A stretch of 64,000 bases of DNA from Knoxdaviesia capensis. Its lineage: Eukaryota; Ascomycota; Sordariomycetes; Microascales; Gondwanamycetaceae. The stretch is from assembly GCA_001510575.1 (NCBI GenBank), contig LNGK01000006.1, positions 1,793,565 through 1,857,564 on the forward strand, in the 5' to 3' direction. Within the stretch, counting starts at the first letter, position 1; each line of letters opens with the position of its first letter. This document shows, one piece after another, positions 1 through 11,256 of this stretch. Position numbers and translations under genes: made by a program. The notes under the pieces are model-generated. The model was given only the letters and a program-made list of their open reading frames with translations. It made no database searches and had not been told where the DNA came from.

Positions 1-1215
1 TTGATTTCCAATGTAGGCTCTCTTTTCACCGGACATTGAACTTCCGGAGAAGATAGCAGCGGGATGTTGGTTGCTCGGCCTAGGGTTGGTGCTATTAGGG
101 TTCACCGTCAACGGGAAAAGAATCAGCCGATTGATTCAACCGATCAAGGGATTTCATTGCTCGTATTGTGAGATTACAATTTCTGGTTGGCTTGGCTGTT
201 GAATTAGGGTTGGGGTTGGTCCACTCGGAGCTTTTGTATGGACTTTTATTGCTCCTAGAGTTAGTTGGGCATGCTTGGTTCTTGCTCCTGCACATTTTGC
301 GCCTGACCCCAAAGACCCCCTAAGAAAATCCCGTCAGAGTATTTCCACAACGAAAGGCACAACCACGTACTCCAAAAGAGTCCCTTGCCCAGCTAACCCG
401 CAGCCGGGAAAAACTGGGTTATATAGACCTACAGGGTACCTAGGGAAGTACATATATGCTGTGTATACATGTACTCATTACTCAAGTACCCCCATCTACT
501 AGCCTGGGGAGTCGGTAGTCGGTACCTCAAAGTACGTTCATCTTGCTTCGTCTTGAGTACCCCTAAATTATGCCCACCCTCACCATTTTCATCACCAACA
601 TCACCGCTATCGCAATCAATTTTGCAGATTTTTGGTTGGCCAGCCCACCAAGGACATCATCTCTGAGCAGGTTTCTTACGGACACTTATCTTGAGCCTGA
701 CTCTGAAGTTATATACATACTGTAATTATAGATCCAAAGCCAAATTTGTCCGAGACCAAAAAAGTCTCGATTTCACCTTGGCCACCATTAAGATCGGCAA
801 CCGCCGATAAGATAAGAAACCGAGAAAACCGCCCGCCCTTGTTCCTGGTTTTCGGGATGTTTTAACCCCACGCTTGTTGCGACTAGTTTTTTTGCGCCAT
901 CAGCAATTTCGCAACGACGGCGCAGTCAAACCAAGGCTATGTGTTAAATAGTATAGTCGGACCCCTGATTTTCTCACAGGATTTTCCTCTTGTAGTTTCT
1001 AGAGATATGTATTCCTGGAGATGTCGAATATAAATCAGATATATCGATAGCATCCATGGATTTCTCACTTAATTTGGACTCCCAGGCCCACAAGCTGGTG
1101 TACACGATCATCCTCTCCGCAATTATCTTCACCGTCCTCTCCATCCGCACACACATCCGCCACCGCGGCACGCCCCCGCTAGACGCACCAGACACTACAA
1201 CCGCGTCGGCTCGCG
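1..1215. other. Intergenic DNA, no gene recognised
   Basis: No reading frame here resembles a protein I know. A few TTAGGG-like words occur (for example near 80 and 205), but they do not form a telomeric array. A short open frame beginning with ATG at 1056 overlaps the start of the next gene in another frame and contains a hydrophobic stretch; it could be an upstream ORF but has no other support. Confidence 0.5.
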
Positions 1216-2691
1216 ATGACAAAATTCACCCCGACGCCAACGTCCGTGCTTGACCTGCCGCAGGTCTGGCAGGAGCCGGCGGCGGCCGCCCTGCTGGCGT
1301 GTCTGCAGGCGCTGGAGGTGAAGCCGGCGGCGTGGATGCCGCGGAGTCAGCGGCGGCGGCGGGCCGACAAGTCCGCACACCAGAAACTGGCAACCGATCC
1401 GCGCAGCAGCCGGGAACTGTCAATCTACCTGACGTCGATCATCAAGAGCCCGCTGCACTGGATCGACGACGAGGATGTGCGCGAGGTGGTGTGGACTCAG
1501 GCTGGCCAGCGCATTTCCGAGCGGTCGGGCCGTGCAGGTATGGAGTCCATCTTTCCAGGGTTGCCCCAATGTCTGACTTGCCCGGCTGGCGTGCTAACGC
1601 TGCGCGGTCCAGCAATGGGGGACATGACGCGCCGCTGGCCGATTTGCTGGACACCCAACGACCCGCCGTTCGAGCTCACCGTGCACGAGCCCGCCATGAC
1701 GGGCGACCGCATGGGCCTGAAGACGTGGGGGTCATCGTACCTGGCCGCCACGGCACTGCTGCCACGCCTCAGCCTGAGCTCGCTGTCCGGGCTGCTTGCC
1801 GAGCCACACCCGCAGCTGAAGGTGCTGGAGCTGGGCTCTGGCACTGGCCTGCTCGGCCTGGCGGCTGCCGTGTTCTGGCGTGTGCACGTTGTCCTCTCCG
1901 ACTTGCCGGACATTGTCCCGAATCTGGCGGCGAATATTGCGGCGAATGCAGAGGTCCTGAGTGACAAAGGCGCGTCGGCTTCCTCGGGCGTGCTTACGTG
2001 GGGCGGCCAAGGACCTGATGAGGTCGACGAGGTGTTTACAAAACTCAACCAGTTCAAGGTACCGTACAACCCTACCGGTTCCGCACTAACCCTAACACCC
2101 CCAACCTCGGGCGATTGCATTTTTTTGGGGGGCTTTGAACTTTGCATAACTGTGTGCGATCGATCGTTTGTAGTACTCCCCCGAGTTTGCCCATCTTCCC
2201 GCCTTGGAGACACATGTTACCCCTGAAAATACCCCAGGATTTAGGGCTTACACTTTACCCCTGCTTAGGTAATTCTGGCCGCCGACTCGATTTACGACAA
2301 CAACCACCCGGATCTGCTTGCATCTGCCATCCGTAGCCAACTTGATACTGGCGGCGATGCTCGTGTCTTTGTCATGGTCCCCCAGCGAGACACCATCACA
2401 CTTGGTCTGATTGAGCGGTTCCGGGATCTGATGGAGAGACCCCGACCCACAGCGGTAAACACAGAGGGTTCGACAGCAACAATGCCCCTCCAATGCCTCG
2501 AAGACGGGGAAATCGACCAATTGGATGACTGGGGAGATGACACTGATGACGATGACGATCAATTCGACAGTGGCTACGACGATTCGAGAGAGCGCGTGGC
2601 TAGTGACAGGGGTGGTGCAGCGGGAAGCGGGTCGGGCCGTGTCAAATGCTGGTGGGGTGTGTATGCGTGGGGGAGTGGCACTACTGTGTAA
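1216..2691 (+). CDS. EFM2: Protein-lysine N-methyltransferase, EFM2-like (seven-beta-strand family)
   Basis: Predicted S-adenosylmethionine-dependent lysine methyltransferase of the Methyltransf_16/METTL21 type. The yeast relative EFM2 methylates elongation factor 2. Proposed exons are 1216-1537, 1613-2058 and 2269-2691, giving 396 residues (yeast EFM2 is about 419). The first intron (GTATGG...CTAAC...CAG) keeps frame and restores a family-like SGRAAMGDMTR segment. Motif I, LELGSGTGLLGLAAA, is near residues 177-191. The third exon opens with VILAADSIYDNNHP, the family's post-I acidic motif. The tail is acidic and ends with CWWGVYAW. The ATG at 1216 is chosen because LDLPQVWQ follows closely, as in relatives. 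An extra 14-codon exon at 2174-2215 (YSPEFAHLPALETH) is also in phase and cannot be excluded. The family is clear; EFM2 orthology is inferred. Confidence 0.75.
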
Positions 2692-3530
2692 CTCTGAGAT
2701 ACACAGGGGAGCTCCATTGCTTTCGGGTCAAGCTTGAAGCCGGGAGCGGGATCTTGCATGTGTGGCCTTTTCCCCAGTTCCGGGATCGTGGATACTCTAG
2801 ATTTTGTGTGTCTTTCTTTGCTCTGTTGGCGCCGGGATTATCGAGATATAGACTGGACAGGAGGGATAGAAGATGCATGTAGATTGATGGATAGACTTCA
2901 AGATAGAAATAGAGGAGCAAACTGATGACTTCGATGGAGGAGACCTGCTGGTTCAACGGGATGTGGCATGAATTAGCTGATGGACTGCACTGCCGGTGAT
3001 GGGCTGTTGGGGTTCTCCTTTTCTCACTTCTAATACCGCTTCACCATGATGCCGAGACTGACCATGTGGATGCCCATGTACGTAACTACACTGAAAGATC
3101 TCGTGGGTGTCGTAAGCTGTCCTGGCTGGGTGCCCCTTTTCGGTATCGGCCTGCGAATCCCGGGGTTTACCCCTGATCGTGCCGCGTAGTCAGTCAGAGA
3201 GCCGCTCCTTCCCTCTCGATAAAGACATCTGCGGCATTGATTTCTTTCTTTTTTTCAGTGTCCCGTTTATGGGCCAATGAGAAAATTAGGCCCGGCCTGC
3301 AATAAGTGATTCTGCTGATAGTGGGGGGCTGTAATCTTTGCAGAAGCATCACCAACAACACAGGTACACGCGTTTTGGTGCGGCCACCCACACAACAGCA
3401 GGTCACTCCGCCTGAAGATCTGATAACCACAGATATCCCGAGAATATTTCCATCACGGCAGATTTATTTGATCGCCAAAGCGGCAGAAAAATCGAGTGAT
3501 TGTGATGCCATGTTCACCGCTTTTCCAGAG
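2692..3530. other. Intergenic DNA, no gene recognised
   Basis: This is the 3' flank of the methyltransferase gene and the upstream region of the next gene. I see no convincing coding frame, RNA gene or mobile element. Confidence 0.45.
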
Positions 3531-3538
3531 TATAAATA
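3531..3538 (+). promoter_or_regulatory. TATA box of the gene starting at 4266
   Basis: A TATAAATA sequence lies about 730 bp upstream of the first supported ATG (4266). It is followed within 30-70 bp by a strongly pyrimidine-rich tract (3545-3605), the usual look of a fungal transcription start and leader. This implies a long, probably spliced, 5' leader. Confidence 0.5.
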
Positions 3539-3697
3539 TCTCGCTTCCCCGCCGCCCACCCTCCAACTTCTTCCTCTCTTTCTTTTCTTCTTTCTTCTCC
3601 AGATTCAATCTACACCGTTTCGAGCAATTGTTACTAGCTTTCCCGCTTTTTTTTCAAGGTTAGTTCCTTTCTTTTATATTGTTTATGTATTACATCT

Positions 3698-4110
3698 TAC
3701 CTTCATTGATGATCATCAAGTCACTTAAGGTATAGTGTTGAAGGACCTCATCAACCCTTCCGCACTATTACCTGAGGTAACTTGATCTTCTTTAGTGGAG
3801 GTAAGACTGCGTTGCGTTCATGATACTTCATCATCATCTCACCTTCATCGATGATCTTCAATCCACCTGAGATATATTATGTTGAAGGACTTCATCAACC
3901 CTTCATCATTAATATCTTATGTGACTTGATCATCATCAGTGAAGGTGAGACTATGTTGCGTTAACCTTCTAGCTTCATCATCATGTTTCATCATCATCTT
4001 CCATTCATTGATAAGTATCATTTCATCTTTCATATGTTGTTGAAGGACTTAATCAACCCTTCATCAGTATGTGTTAAGTGACTTGACTTCTTCGATGTTG
4101 GTTGATGATT
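3698..4110 (+). repeat. Three diverged copies of a 100-160 bp leader repeat
   Basis: Units begin near 3698, 3838 and 3998. Each contains a TTCATTGATGAT-like block, then a GTTGAAGGACTTCATCAACCC-like block (near 3737, 3881 and 4038), and then a GTGACTTGA-like block. The first two also carry a GAGGTAAGACT/AAGGTGAGACT block that resembles a splice donor. The GTTGA...TCAAC arms can pair in RNA. The array lies between the TATA box and the ATG of the next gene, so it is probably transcribed leader sequence. Confidence 0.7.
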
Positions 4111-4265
4111 TTGACTTTCTTCTTCTTCTGGCGCTTACCCCTATATGGGGTTAAGCGCCGTTAGTCGCGTTCGCCCCTTTTCATGCTTTCATTTTTGCTT
4201 CATTGGCTATCTCTTGGTTCTTCAGCTAACCATGCTTTGCTTTCGATAATTTTCCTTCCATTTAG

Positions 4266-5892
4266 ATGTCGTCGTACGAGAACTCGGTCAACCAGACCAT
4301 CGCGCACTCCCATGTGCAGGGATCGGCTTCGGGCCAGTAAGTTTTATCTTCATTCATTCCTCCTCTACCATACACCTGGCCGGACTCGGCCTTTTTTGCG
4401 TTGGCATGACTGACCATTGGCCTTTTCTTGCTTTCTTTTAAGTCCCAACAACACCGCTATCATCGAAGATGATACCGACACCGACAGCCTCTTTGGTGAA
4501 GATGGCAGTTTGGGTTCGGGCTGGGACGAGGAGGAGCAGGCAGCGCTCCTGGAAGCCCTCACGGGTGAACAGGCTGAGCTGCAGGCCAGCCTATACGAGA
4601 GTGGCGCCGAGACCACCCCCACCCCCACCACTTTCTTGGAACCTCAAGTTGGTGCCGCTGCGGAGGTGGGCGGGGCTTGTGCGACTGGGCCGTCGACGCC
4701 CGTGAAGGGGTCGTCGGTCAATCTCGTTCCTCCTCGGGCCCCCGGGAAGCCCGGACCCAATGGGCTGTCGATGGCGGTGTCATCCGCGGTGGTACCCTCC
4801 CCCACCACCACTGTGAGCCCCGCTGCGGCGTTCTGGAGTGATGCCCAGATCGCCCAGTATTCTCAACAGGCCGCATCCAGCCTGTCGTCTGCCCAGCCCT
4901 TTATGGGGGATGCGCAGATGGACGGTATGGACGGTCCTGGCAGTGGTGTGTGGGGTTCTCCCCCTTCTCTTCTATCCCCTTCATCCCCTTATCCGTCCTC
5001 CGAGGCGGACGTGGACATGGAGGACAGCTTCTCCGTCGCCGAGTAGGACTCGGTTGCGGGATGCGGTTCTCCGGCCGTCCACGTGGGGGATCTCATGGAG
5101 ATTGACGGACCCGAGTACGCGGCTTATCCCCCCGTTTACTCGACCGTCTGCTCTTCCCCCACGCCTGCGCAGCCTGCGTCGTCGTGGGACGAGCCCGTGA
5201 GTGTCCCCGCTAAGGGCATGGACTGGGAGCCCACCCATGCAGTTCCCATTGTCGAGGGACTCCTCTTTTCGTCGCGTGTCTCCCCCCGTCGTGCACGCTG
5301 GACTCCTGTCACCCGTCGTGGTGCAGTGGTGTTGGACCGTTGCCGTAGCATTCCTGCTACGCTCCAGCGGGGCCCCCTGGTCGCCAACACCAGCTGCACC
5401 CGGGTGTGCAAACGCTCTCCCGTCCGGCAGGCGGCCCTCTCCGAGGACCGTCTGTGCGAAGCTGCGCTTGCGCAGTGGGACCAGCGGCAGGCCCAGCAGG
5501 CTGCTGCGGAAGGGTCGGTAATGGGTCGTGTGTCGGCTGTGGAAACACCTGTGGCAGCGGTGTCTCCTCAGTCGGCGGCTACACGGCCGTATATCGATCC
5601 CTTCCGTAGTAACCATGAGGTAATGATGGATTGCCTCATGGACGGACGTCTTCCCGGCCTGGTCGCCATGTTTATGCATTGCGATCCCCGGGACGACATG
5701 GACGAGGCACGTCGCATTATCGTGCAGACGATCGGCCCGGACCTGACTTCCGGCTGGATGCAGAGCATCCACCGGCAGTTCAAGTTCGAGCTGTTTGAGG
5801 GTGTCCGCCCCGCTGACTTCGTTCTCGTCCGGAGAGCGCAGCGGGAGAACTTGGCAGAGGGTTCTGCCATGGATCCGTGGGATGAGATTTAG
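4266..5892 (+). CDS. Unrecognised protein; single frame split by an in-frame TAG
   Basis: I do not recognise this protein. Exon 1 is 4266-4346 or close to it (MSSYENSVNQTIAHSHVQGS..., donor GTAAGTTT). An intron ends at the AAG at about 4441, and the frame then runs to TAG at 5044-5046. The same frame reopens at once and continues to TAG at 5890-5892 (270 residues after the ATG at 5083). The first part has an acidic stretch (DDTDTDSLFGED...WDEEEQAALLEAL) and is rich in Pro, Ser and Thr. The last 100 residues look globular (NHEVMMDCLMDGRLPGLVAMF...QSIHRQFKFELFEG). Frame-preserving GT-AG pairs that remove the stop exist (4948-5046, 5011-5100) but their donors are poor. Options are a nonsense mutation, stop readthrough, a sequencing error, or two genes. 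The leader has a TATA box and a triplicated repeat. Confidence 0.55.
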
Positions 5893-7670
5893 TGTACAGT
5901 AGCAAACGGGGTAGCTGCTGTGCACAGGGGAATCTCCTTTTAACCCTCGCCCTTGGGCACATGGGGTGCGCGTTGGTCTGGTTCGTCGGTGTAGTTTTTT
6001 TTGTTTTCCCTCTCCTCCTCTTCTTCTCTCTTCTTCTCTCCTCTCTTTTCTGCTCTCCTCTCTTCTCTTCTCTCCTTTCCTCTCGGCCGCTCTTCCGTGG
6101 TTGTCCGCGCGCTCCTCTCGCCTGGAGCTTTGTGTGGCTTGTGTTCTTGTGTTTTTCGGTGTCCCTCCTCCTCCGCCAGTCGCCGTCGTCCCTTTCTTTC
6201 CGCCCCCCCAGAGCGGGGGGCCGCGAGCTAACATAGTCCTCGCTGACGCGGCGCTGCGCGCGCACACACCCACACCCACACACATTTCCTTCCTCTCGCC
6301 TCCTGCTCCTCGTCCGCTCTTTGCCTTGGGTTGAGCCCGAGGCTGTCGCTTTGCGCCCGCTGTGCCTTTCTTTTTGTGTTGTTTTCTGGTGTCTCCTGCT
6401 GCTGCCGTCGTCCCTTTCTTTCCGCCCCCCCAGAGGGGGGGCCGCGAGCTAACAGAGTCCTCGCCGACGCGGCGCCCGCACACACACACACACACACACA
6501 CGCACATGCTTTTCTCTCTCGGCTCGTTTTTTTTGTCTCCGCTCCCCTTGGGGAGACCCCGAGGCTGTCTTTTTTTGCCGTGGTCGTTTCTGGTTTCCTC
6601 CGCGGTTCGCCGCGAGATTCCCGCACGCGGGCTTTTTTTTTCTCTCTCTCTTTTTTTTTTTCCTCCGCGCTGGATCGAGCGGGAGGCTTTTTGTCTTTGG
6701 CTGTTGGTCGTTGTCGTTTTCCTCCCCGGTTCGCCGCGAGATTACTCGCACCCCGGCTTTTTCTCTCTTCGTTTCCCGCCGCTCCCCGTCCGCCTTGAGC
6801 CCCGAGCCGAGCCCGAGGCGGTCGTTTCTGTTGCCCGCGGTGTTTTCGTGTCCTGGCCTGCCTCGCTCTCTCTGCCTGTGGTCGCTGCGTCCTTTCCTTG
6901 CCGCCCGCCGCCTGCCTGTTGCTCTCTTTGCCTGTGGTTGCTGCCTTATTTCTTGCTGCCCGCTGCCCGCTGCCCGCCGCCTGCCCGCCGCTTTCCGCCG
7001 CCCGTCGCCCGCCGCCTGCCTGCCGTTTGCCCGCCGCCCGCTTGCCTGTTGCTCCTCTGCCTGTGGTTGCTGCCTTCTTGTCTTGCCGCCTGCCGCCCGC
7101 CCGCGCGCCGCCTGCCGCTAGCCGCCTGCCTGCCTGTTTCTCTCTGCCTGTGGTTGCTGCCTTCTTTCATTACTGCCTGCCGCCTGCATACCGCTTCCTG
7201 CCGCATGCCCGCCGCTCACCCGCACCCACTGCCCGCACCAGACGCAGCACACACGCACATACACACGACCTCTCCTGTCTCCGTTCTTTCGCACGGCGAT
7301 AGAACCAGCAAGCTGATCTTTCCTTGCTCCTCCTCCTCCTCTGCCCCTTCTCGCGAGACGGGTTATGACTCTACTAGAGGCCGGGTTGCTCTCCAGTCAC
7401 CAGCCAAGAGCTGTGGTGCACTCTTATTTCTCCCTCCGGGACTTTCCTTTCCTTTCTTTTCTTTTCTTTTCTGTTCTGTTCTGTTTGGCGGTTGTGTTCG
7501 GTTTCTATCCCGTTTTCTTTTCTTTTCTCGTCTTCTTTTCTTTCTTGTCTGCTTTTCCTTTCTGTTGTTCTTTTCTTTTCTTTTCTTGCTTTGCTTTTCT
7601 TTGCTGCCACAAAGTCTTGCACTGCTCGTATTTCAATTCGTTTCTGATTCCAATTCTGTTCACTGTTCTC
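5893..7670 (+). repeat. Adenine-poor repeat field
   Basis: From about 5990 to 7260 the plus strand is almost only C, T and G, with very little A. Repeats seen: a block CCCTTTCTTTCCGCCCCCC...GCCGCGAGCTAACA...TCCTCGC.GACGCGGCGC at about 6188-6255 and 6410-6475, the second ending in (CA)n; a GGTTCGCCGCGAGATT block at about 6603 and 6728; a CCGAGGC.GTC block near 6332, 6558 and 6810; and TGCCTGTGGTTGCTGCCTT near 6929, 7058 and 7148. From 7440 to 7610 it becomes CTTTT-rich. Long frames through it are low-complexity Pro/Arg/Leu/Phe and are not taken as genes. Confidence 0.75.
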
Positions 7671-7772
7671 CAAATGCGTCCCTGTCCATCTCCAGCTCCA
7701 TCAACGTCTGTTTTCCACATCTCTCTCCTACATCATTCTTTAGGGCAGTCCCTTTTCTCTTACTACTAAAAG

Positions 7773-8151
7773 ATTGCTCCTGTATCAGAACCTACTGTAT
7801 CCTGGGTTGAAATAACCTCATATCTTCTTCCCGGCCCCGGGACTTCGGGCGTTCTGGAAGGCCAGACCAGCGTCTCGGAATTTGTCCTTCATTTTTGGGG
7901 TAGTCCTCCGCGCAGAGACGTGTAGTTAAGCTCATTTGCCCGTGTCCAGTACTAACCTGTCTGATAGATATTTTATTGCGACACTCGACATGCGAATGAT
8001 CGAGATATACGAGGCCGGGATCAACATCTCAATCTTGGACTGGCCGAAATGCTACTCGAGCAAGGCCGACGAGGCGTGGCTGTCTGTACGAGATGCATTC
8101 CTACAGAATTAGCGGCGTTACGGGGTGCGTAACCCGAAATGTGCTTGCTGA
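7773..8151 (+). pseudogene. Decayed or partial spliced coding fragment, family unknown
   Basis: A protein-like frame runs 7773-7921 (starting IAPVSEPTVSWVEITSYLL, ending FVLHFWGSPPRRD). It joins in phase across a 46-nt intron (donor GTAGTT at 7922, branch TACTAAC near 7949, acceptor ATAG at 7967) to 7968-8112 (YFIATLDMRMIEIYEAG...AWLSVRDAFLQN). A TAG at 8110-8112 interrupts it, and the same frame continues RRYGVRNPKCAC to 8151. The 5' side closes at TAA just upstream unless a splice acceptor at 7772 is used. The amino-acid texture and matching phase look real, but no start codon fits. I read it as a gene remnant in which a TGG or CAG may have become TAG. No family recognised. Confidence 0.4.
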
Positions 8152-9001
8152 CTGCAAGAGTACCACATTACCAGGTAAGACTAACCAGGTGAGTTTAGGA
8201 GATCTCGAAATACCTTTGTTAGGGATATGCGAGTAAATTGTGCAGGTATTCGTATACGGAGAAGGTGAGTCTCAGCTACATTATTGAGAAGAACAGAACA
8301 AAAGCACGAGAAATGATTGAAAAAGAGATTTATATTCATATCCTACCGGGGACGGCAGCTACAACAAAAAAAGGGAGGAAGAAGCCCAGAGGTGGTGTTG
8401 GTAAAGTAAACTACACTCTCAGCTGTAAAATGATGAGAAAAGAGATATCCAACTGTGAAGTTCTGATCTGAGGGTGACTGGATCCAAGAAAAAGGGGGAG
8501 GGAGAGTTATATATAGAAGGAAATGAAGAAAAAAAATGAAAATATGTATCCAGTCTTTCTAAACTCTGAAATCACAGCAAAAAAAGACCGTCGTAGCCGA
8601 ACATCAAGAAATAGGGGTGTAAATTTGGGGGAAACAGAGAACCATGAGAGAGGAAATTGGAAGAGAAAGGGAAGTAAAGGGGGTGGTAAGATCATGAAAA
8701 AACAGAAAAAGGGTTTGCTTCAAGAAAATCAGTGGCTAGGATTCGTCTTTCTGGGGCGGGAAAAGGACGAATAAACAAGAGCGTAACACAAGTGCCCCAT
8801 TTTGACGCAAAGGGAAAAAAAGAGAGAACATAAAAAAAAAGGGGGGTATCAAGTTCCGAGAAAGGCAGACGAACGGAAGCGCGATAAAACAACTGGCAGC
8901 TCAAGAGGAATACCAGCATGGCATATGCATCAAATATCGACGAGAAGGAAGAATAAAAAGGCCCGAGAGTGAATGGCCCGGAGATGGCGCCGCACAATCA
9001 G
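8152..9001. other. Intergenic DNA and 3' flank of the minus-strand gene
   Basis: Purine-rich plus strand with many A-runs. It probably includes the 3' untranslated region of the gene ending at 9002. No other feature seen. Confidence 0.45.
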
Positions 9002-11218
9002 TTACACGAAGATGCTGACGTTTTTCCGGATCTCCGAGTCCTCAACCGAAAAGCCGTAGACCACCTTGTACAGCTCGCGGAGGAAGGCGTACTGGCCGGA
9101 CCGGTGCACCATGTACGACACCGCCTTGGCCATCTCCGTCGAACTGACGCGCTTGCCGCGCGCGGGTAGCGCGCCAGACCGCGGCAGCACGGCGTCGGCC
9201 ACCACGATATTCTTGTAGCTGGTCATCAGTGCGGTGTTCGCCGGGAGCGGTCCGAAGGAGTCGGCTGGTAGCTGGCTGACAAACTGCTGCAGCGCGGCAA
9301 TGCCGGTCTTGTTGTTATCGCCGCTCGAGTCACGGTTGAAGCCCAGAATCATGGCCGCCTTGAGAATCAGCGCCTTGATGCGCAGGCCGTTCAGATCTTC
9401 GCCTTGCGTGGCTGTTGTTCCGGTACTAGATGTCTTGGTGGTGCTTTGCGAGTAGTTTGAGAGGTTGGAGGCACTGCTCGACCACCGGCCCCCGCGGTTC
9501 TGCTCCGACGCAGTGCCGAGGACGAGGATGTTGGGTGCGGTCGGGGATTCACTGTCGGGAGACACCGGCGTGTCGTCGAACTCGGTTACGGGGGTTTCGG
9601 GCGGAGGAATACGGTGGCGCTTGGATTCGCTCTTGACGCTCTTCGGCTTGGAGATGATCGATGCTCGGCTCTCTGCCCGTGGTCGCTCCGACGGCGGCTG
9701 GGCAAAGAAGGTAGTTTGCGTGGGCCGCGGGGTATTCCGGTCGGGACGGACTGCAGCCCAGCCTTCGCGGAAGATATCACACAGCTCCCAGCAGGCTTGA
9801 ATGGCCGAGCCGAGAAGCTCCTCGTCTGGCGATCGGCCGTCCCTCCGGCTCTGTCTGAGGCTGAACAGCATTTCGGCAACCGACCAGCAGGCACGGAGGA
9901 GGGAGTCAGTCTCGTCGGCAAGGTCGCTTCGCTGCTTCATGAACCGGTGGCAAAGGGTGATATAGAAGTCTAGTGTCCGCTCCCGAAAAGCTTCCGGCAG
10001 GGACTGACTGTCGTGGGCGCTGAAGAGGCTGGTAGGAGAGGGAACAAAATGATGATTAGTGTCGTGTTCAATGCCCCGTACATGCATTAACGTTATACAC
10101 TTACTGGTTATTCAGCTCAAAGCTGACCCTCAACACCGAGTCGGCGATCTCATCATTCCGTTGGCGAATGTCAAAGAGCGCCTGGCAGAACTCTCTGCAA
10201 AGGTCGAGATCAAGCTGGATGCTCATGGGGCCGATTTCATCGTTGAGGCTGCCGTAGAGTTGCCGGCAAAGTTCCCAGCAGGACTTCCAGGCCTTTTCAT
10301 GCATATCTGGGGTTCCAGAGCTGTTGAACACGCGGGAACGGTGGAACGAGCTGAGCGTGGCAAGGGTATTGCAGAGAGTCCAGCATTCCTGGAGAGCAGT
10401 ATTCAGCGTCTGGGTCGGCTCATCTGCTGCTCCTGGGAGCAATGCAGAAACGTATTCGTCTGCATCGTCTGCATCATCCTCAGTCTCGCCTTCCGGGATT
10501 TCTGTTGTAATTGAAAGGGGGAGAAAGTTAGCAAAACGGTGAACTAAGCCAACAGCAATTCCGGGGGGATCCGGGAAAATGGAGAGGATGAAACAACTGA
10601 CTTCCTAGGTTACTCGCGCTGCTGCTGGGCCGGATACGATTTTGATCGAACATTTCTCGGATTTCTTGTGCCCGCGGAGTATTGTCGTCGGTGGTGAATC
10701 GAGGTGGTCCGACATTGGTGGAAATCGGAGGAGGAGTCGGAACTGTGACGGAACCCTAAAAATAGGGAGGTTGATCAAGGCACTGTGTTAGTAGAGTCTC
10801 TGTAAGGTGGTACTATCATGTGCCACCTAGCATTACACAGCAGGAAGAAGACATACCTTGGGAGGAGTGGCAGGATTGGATGGAGGCCTTGTGAAGGTGG
10901 CGTCGGACAACTTAGGTTCACTGGGCTTGGACTTGGATGCGTCGCTCGATATCTATAAGCCCAGAGTATTAGAACATGTGTGATGACAGGAAAGTAGTGT
11001 CTCAGCCAGACGCAGCACAAAGAAGCTATGCACAAGTTCGAGTGCAGGTTGGTTGGTGACATACCCAGGTCGAAAAGCTCTCTGGCGCGTGAATGACAGA
11101 GGTAGATTCCTCCGGCAGTGGTTGACGAACAACGTCGGACAAGTTTGTGATCATGGAAAGCTGGGGGATTCCGAGAATGTCAGCTGGCGTCTCCCTGGAT
11201 ATATAGGAGTGGAAAGGG

Positions 11219-11256
<38 letters not shown>

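Noticed and set aside
1056..1253. 65-codon frame with a hydrophobic segment upstream of the methyltransferase
   Set aside because: Overlaps the methyltransferase start in another frame and has no homologue I recognise. At most an upstream ORF.
4981..6507. 508-codon minus-strand open frame
   Set aside because: Antisense to the TAG-split gene and the A-poor field; repetitive Arg/Lys/Glu composition, no family features.
6362..7810. 482-codon open frame in the repeat field
   Set aside because: Low-complexity Pro/Arg/Leu/Phe sequence produced by A-poor repeats. Stops are rare simply because A is rare, and there are no domain features.
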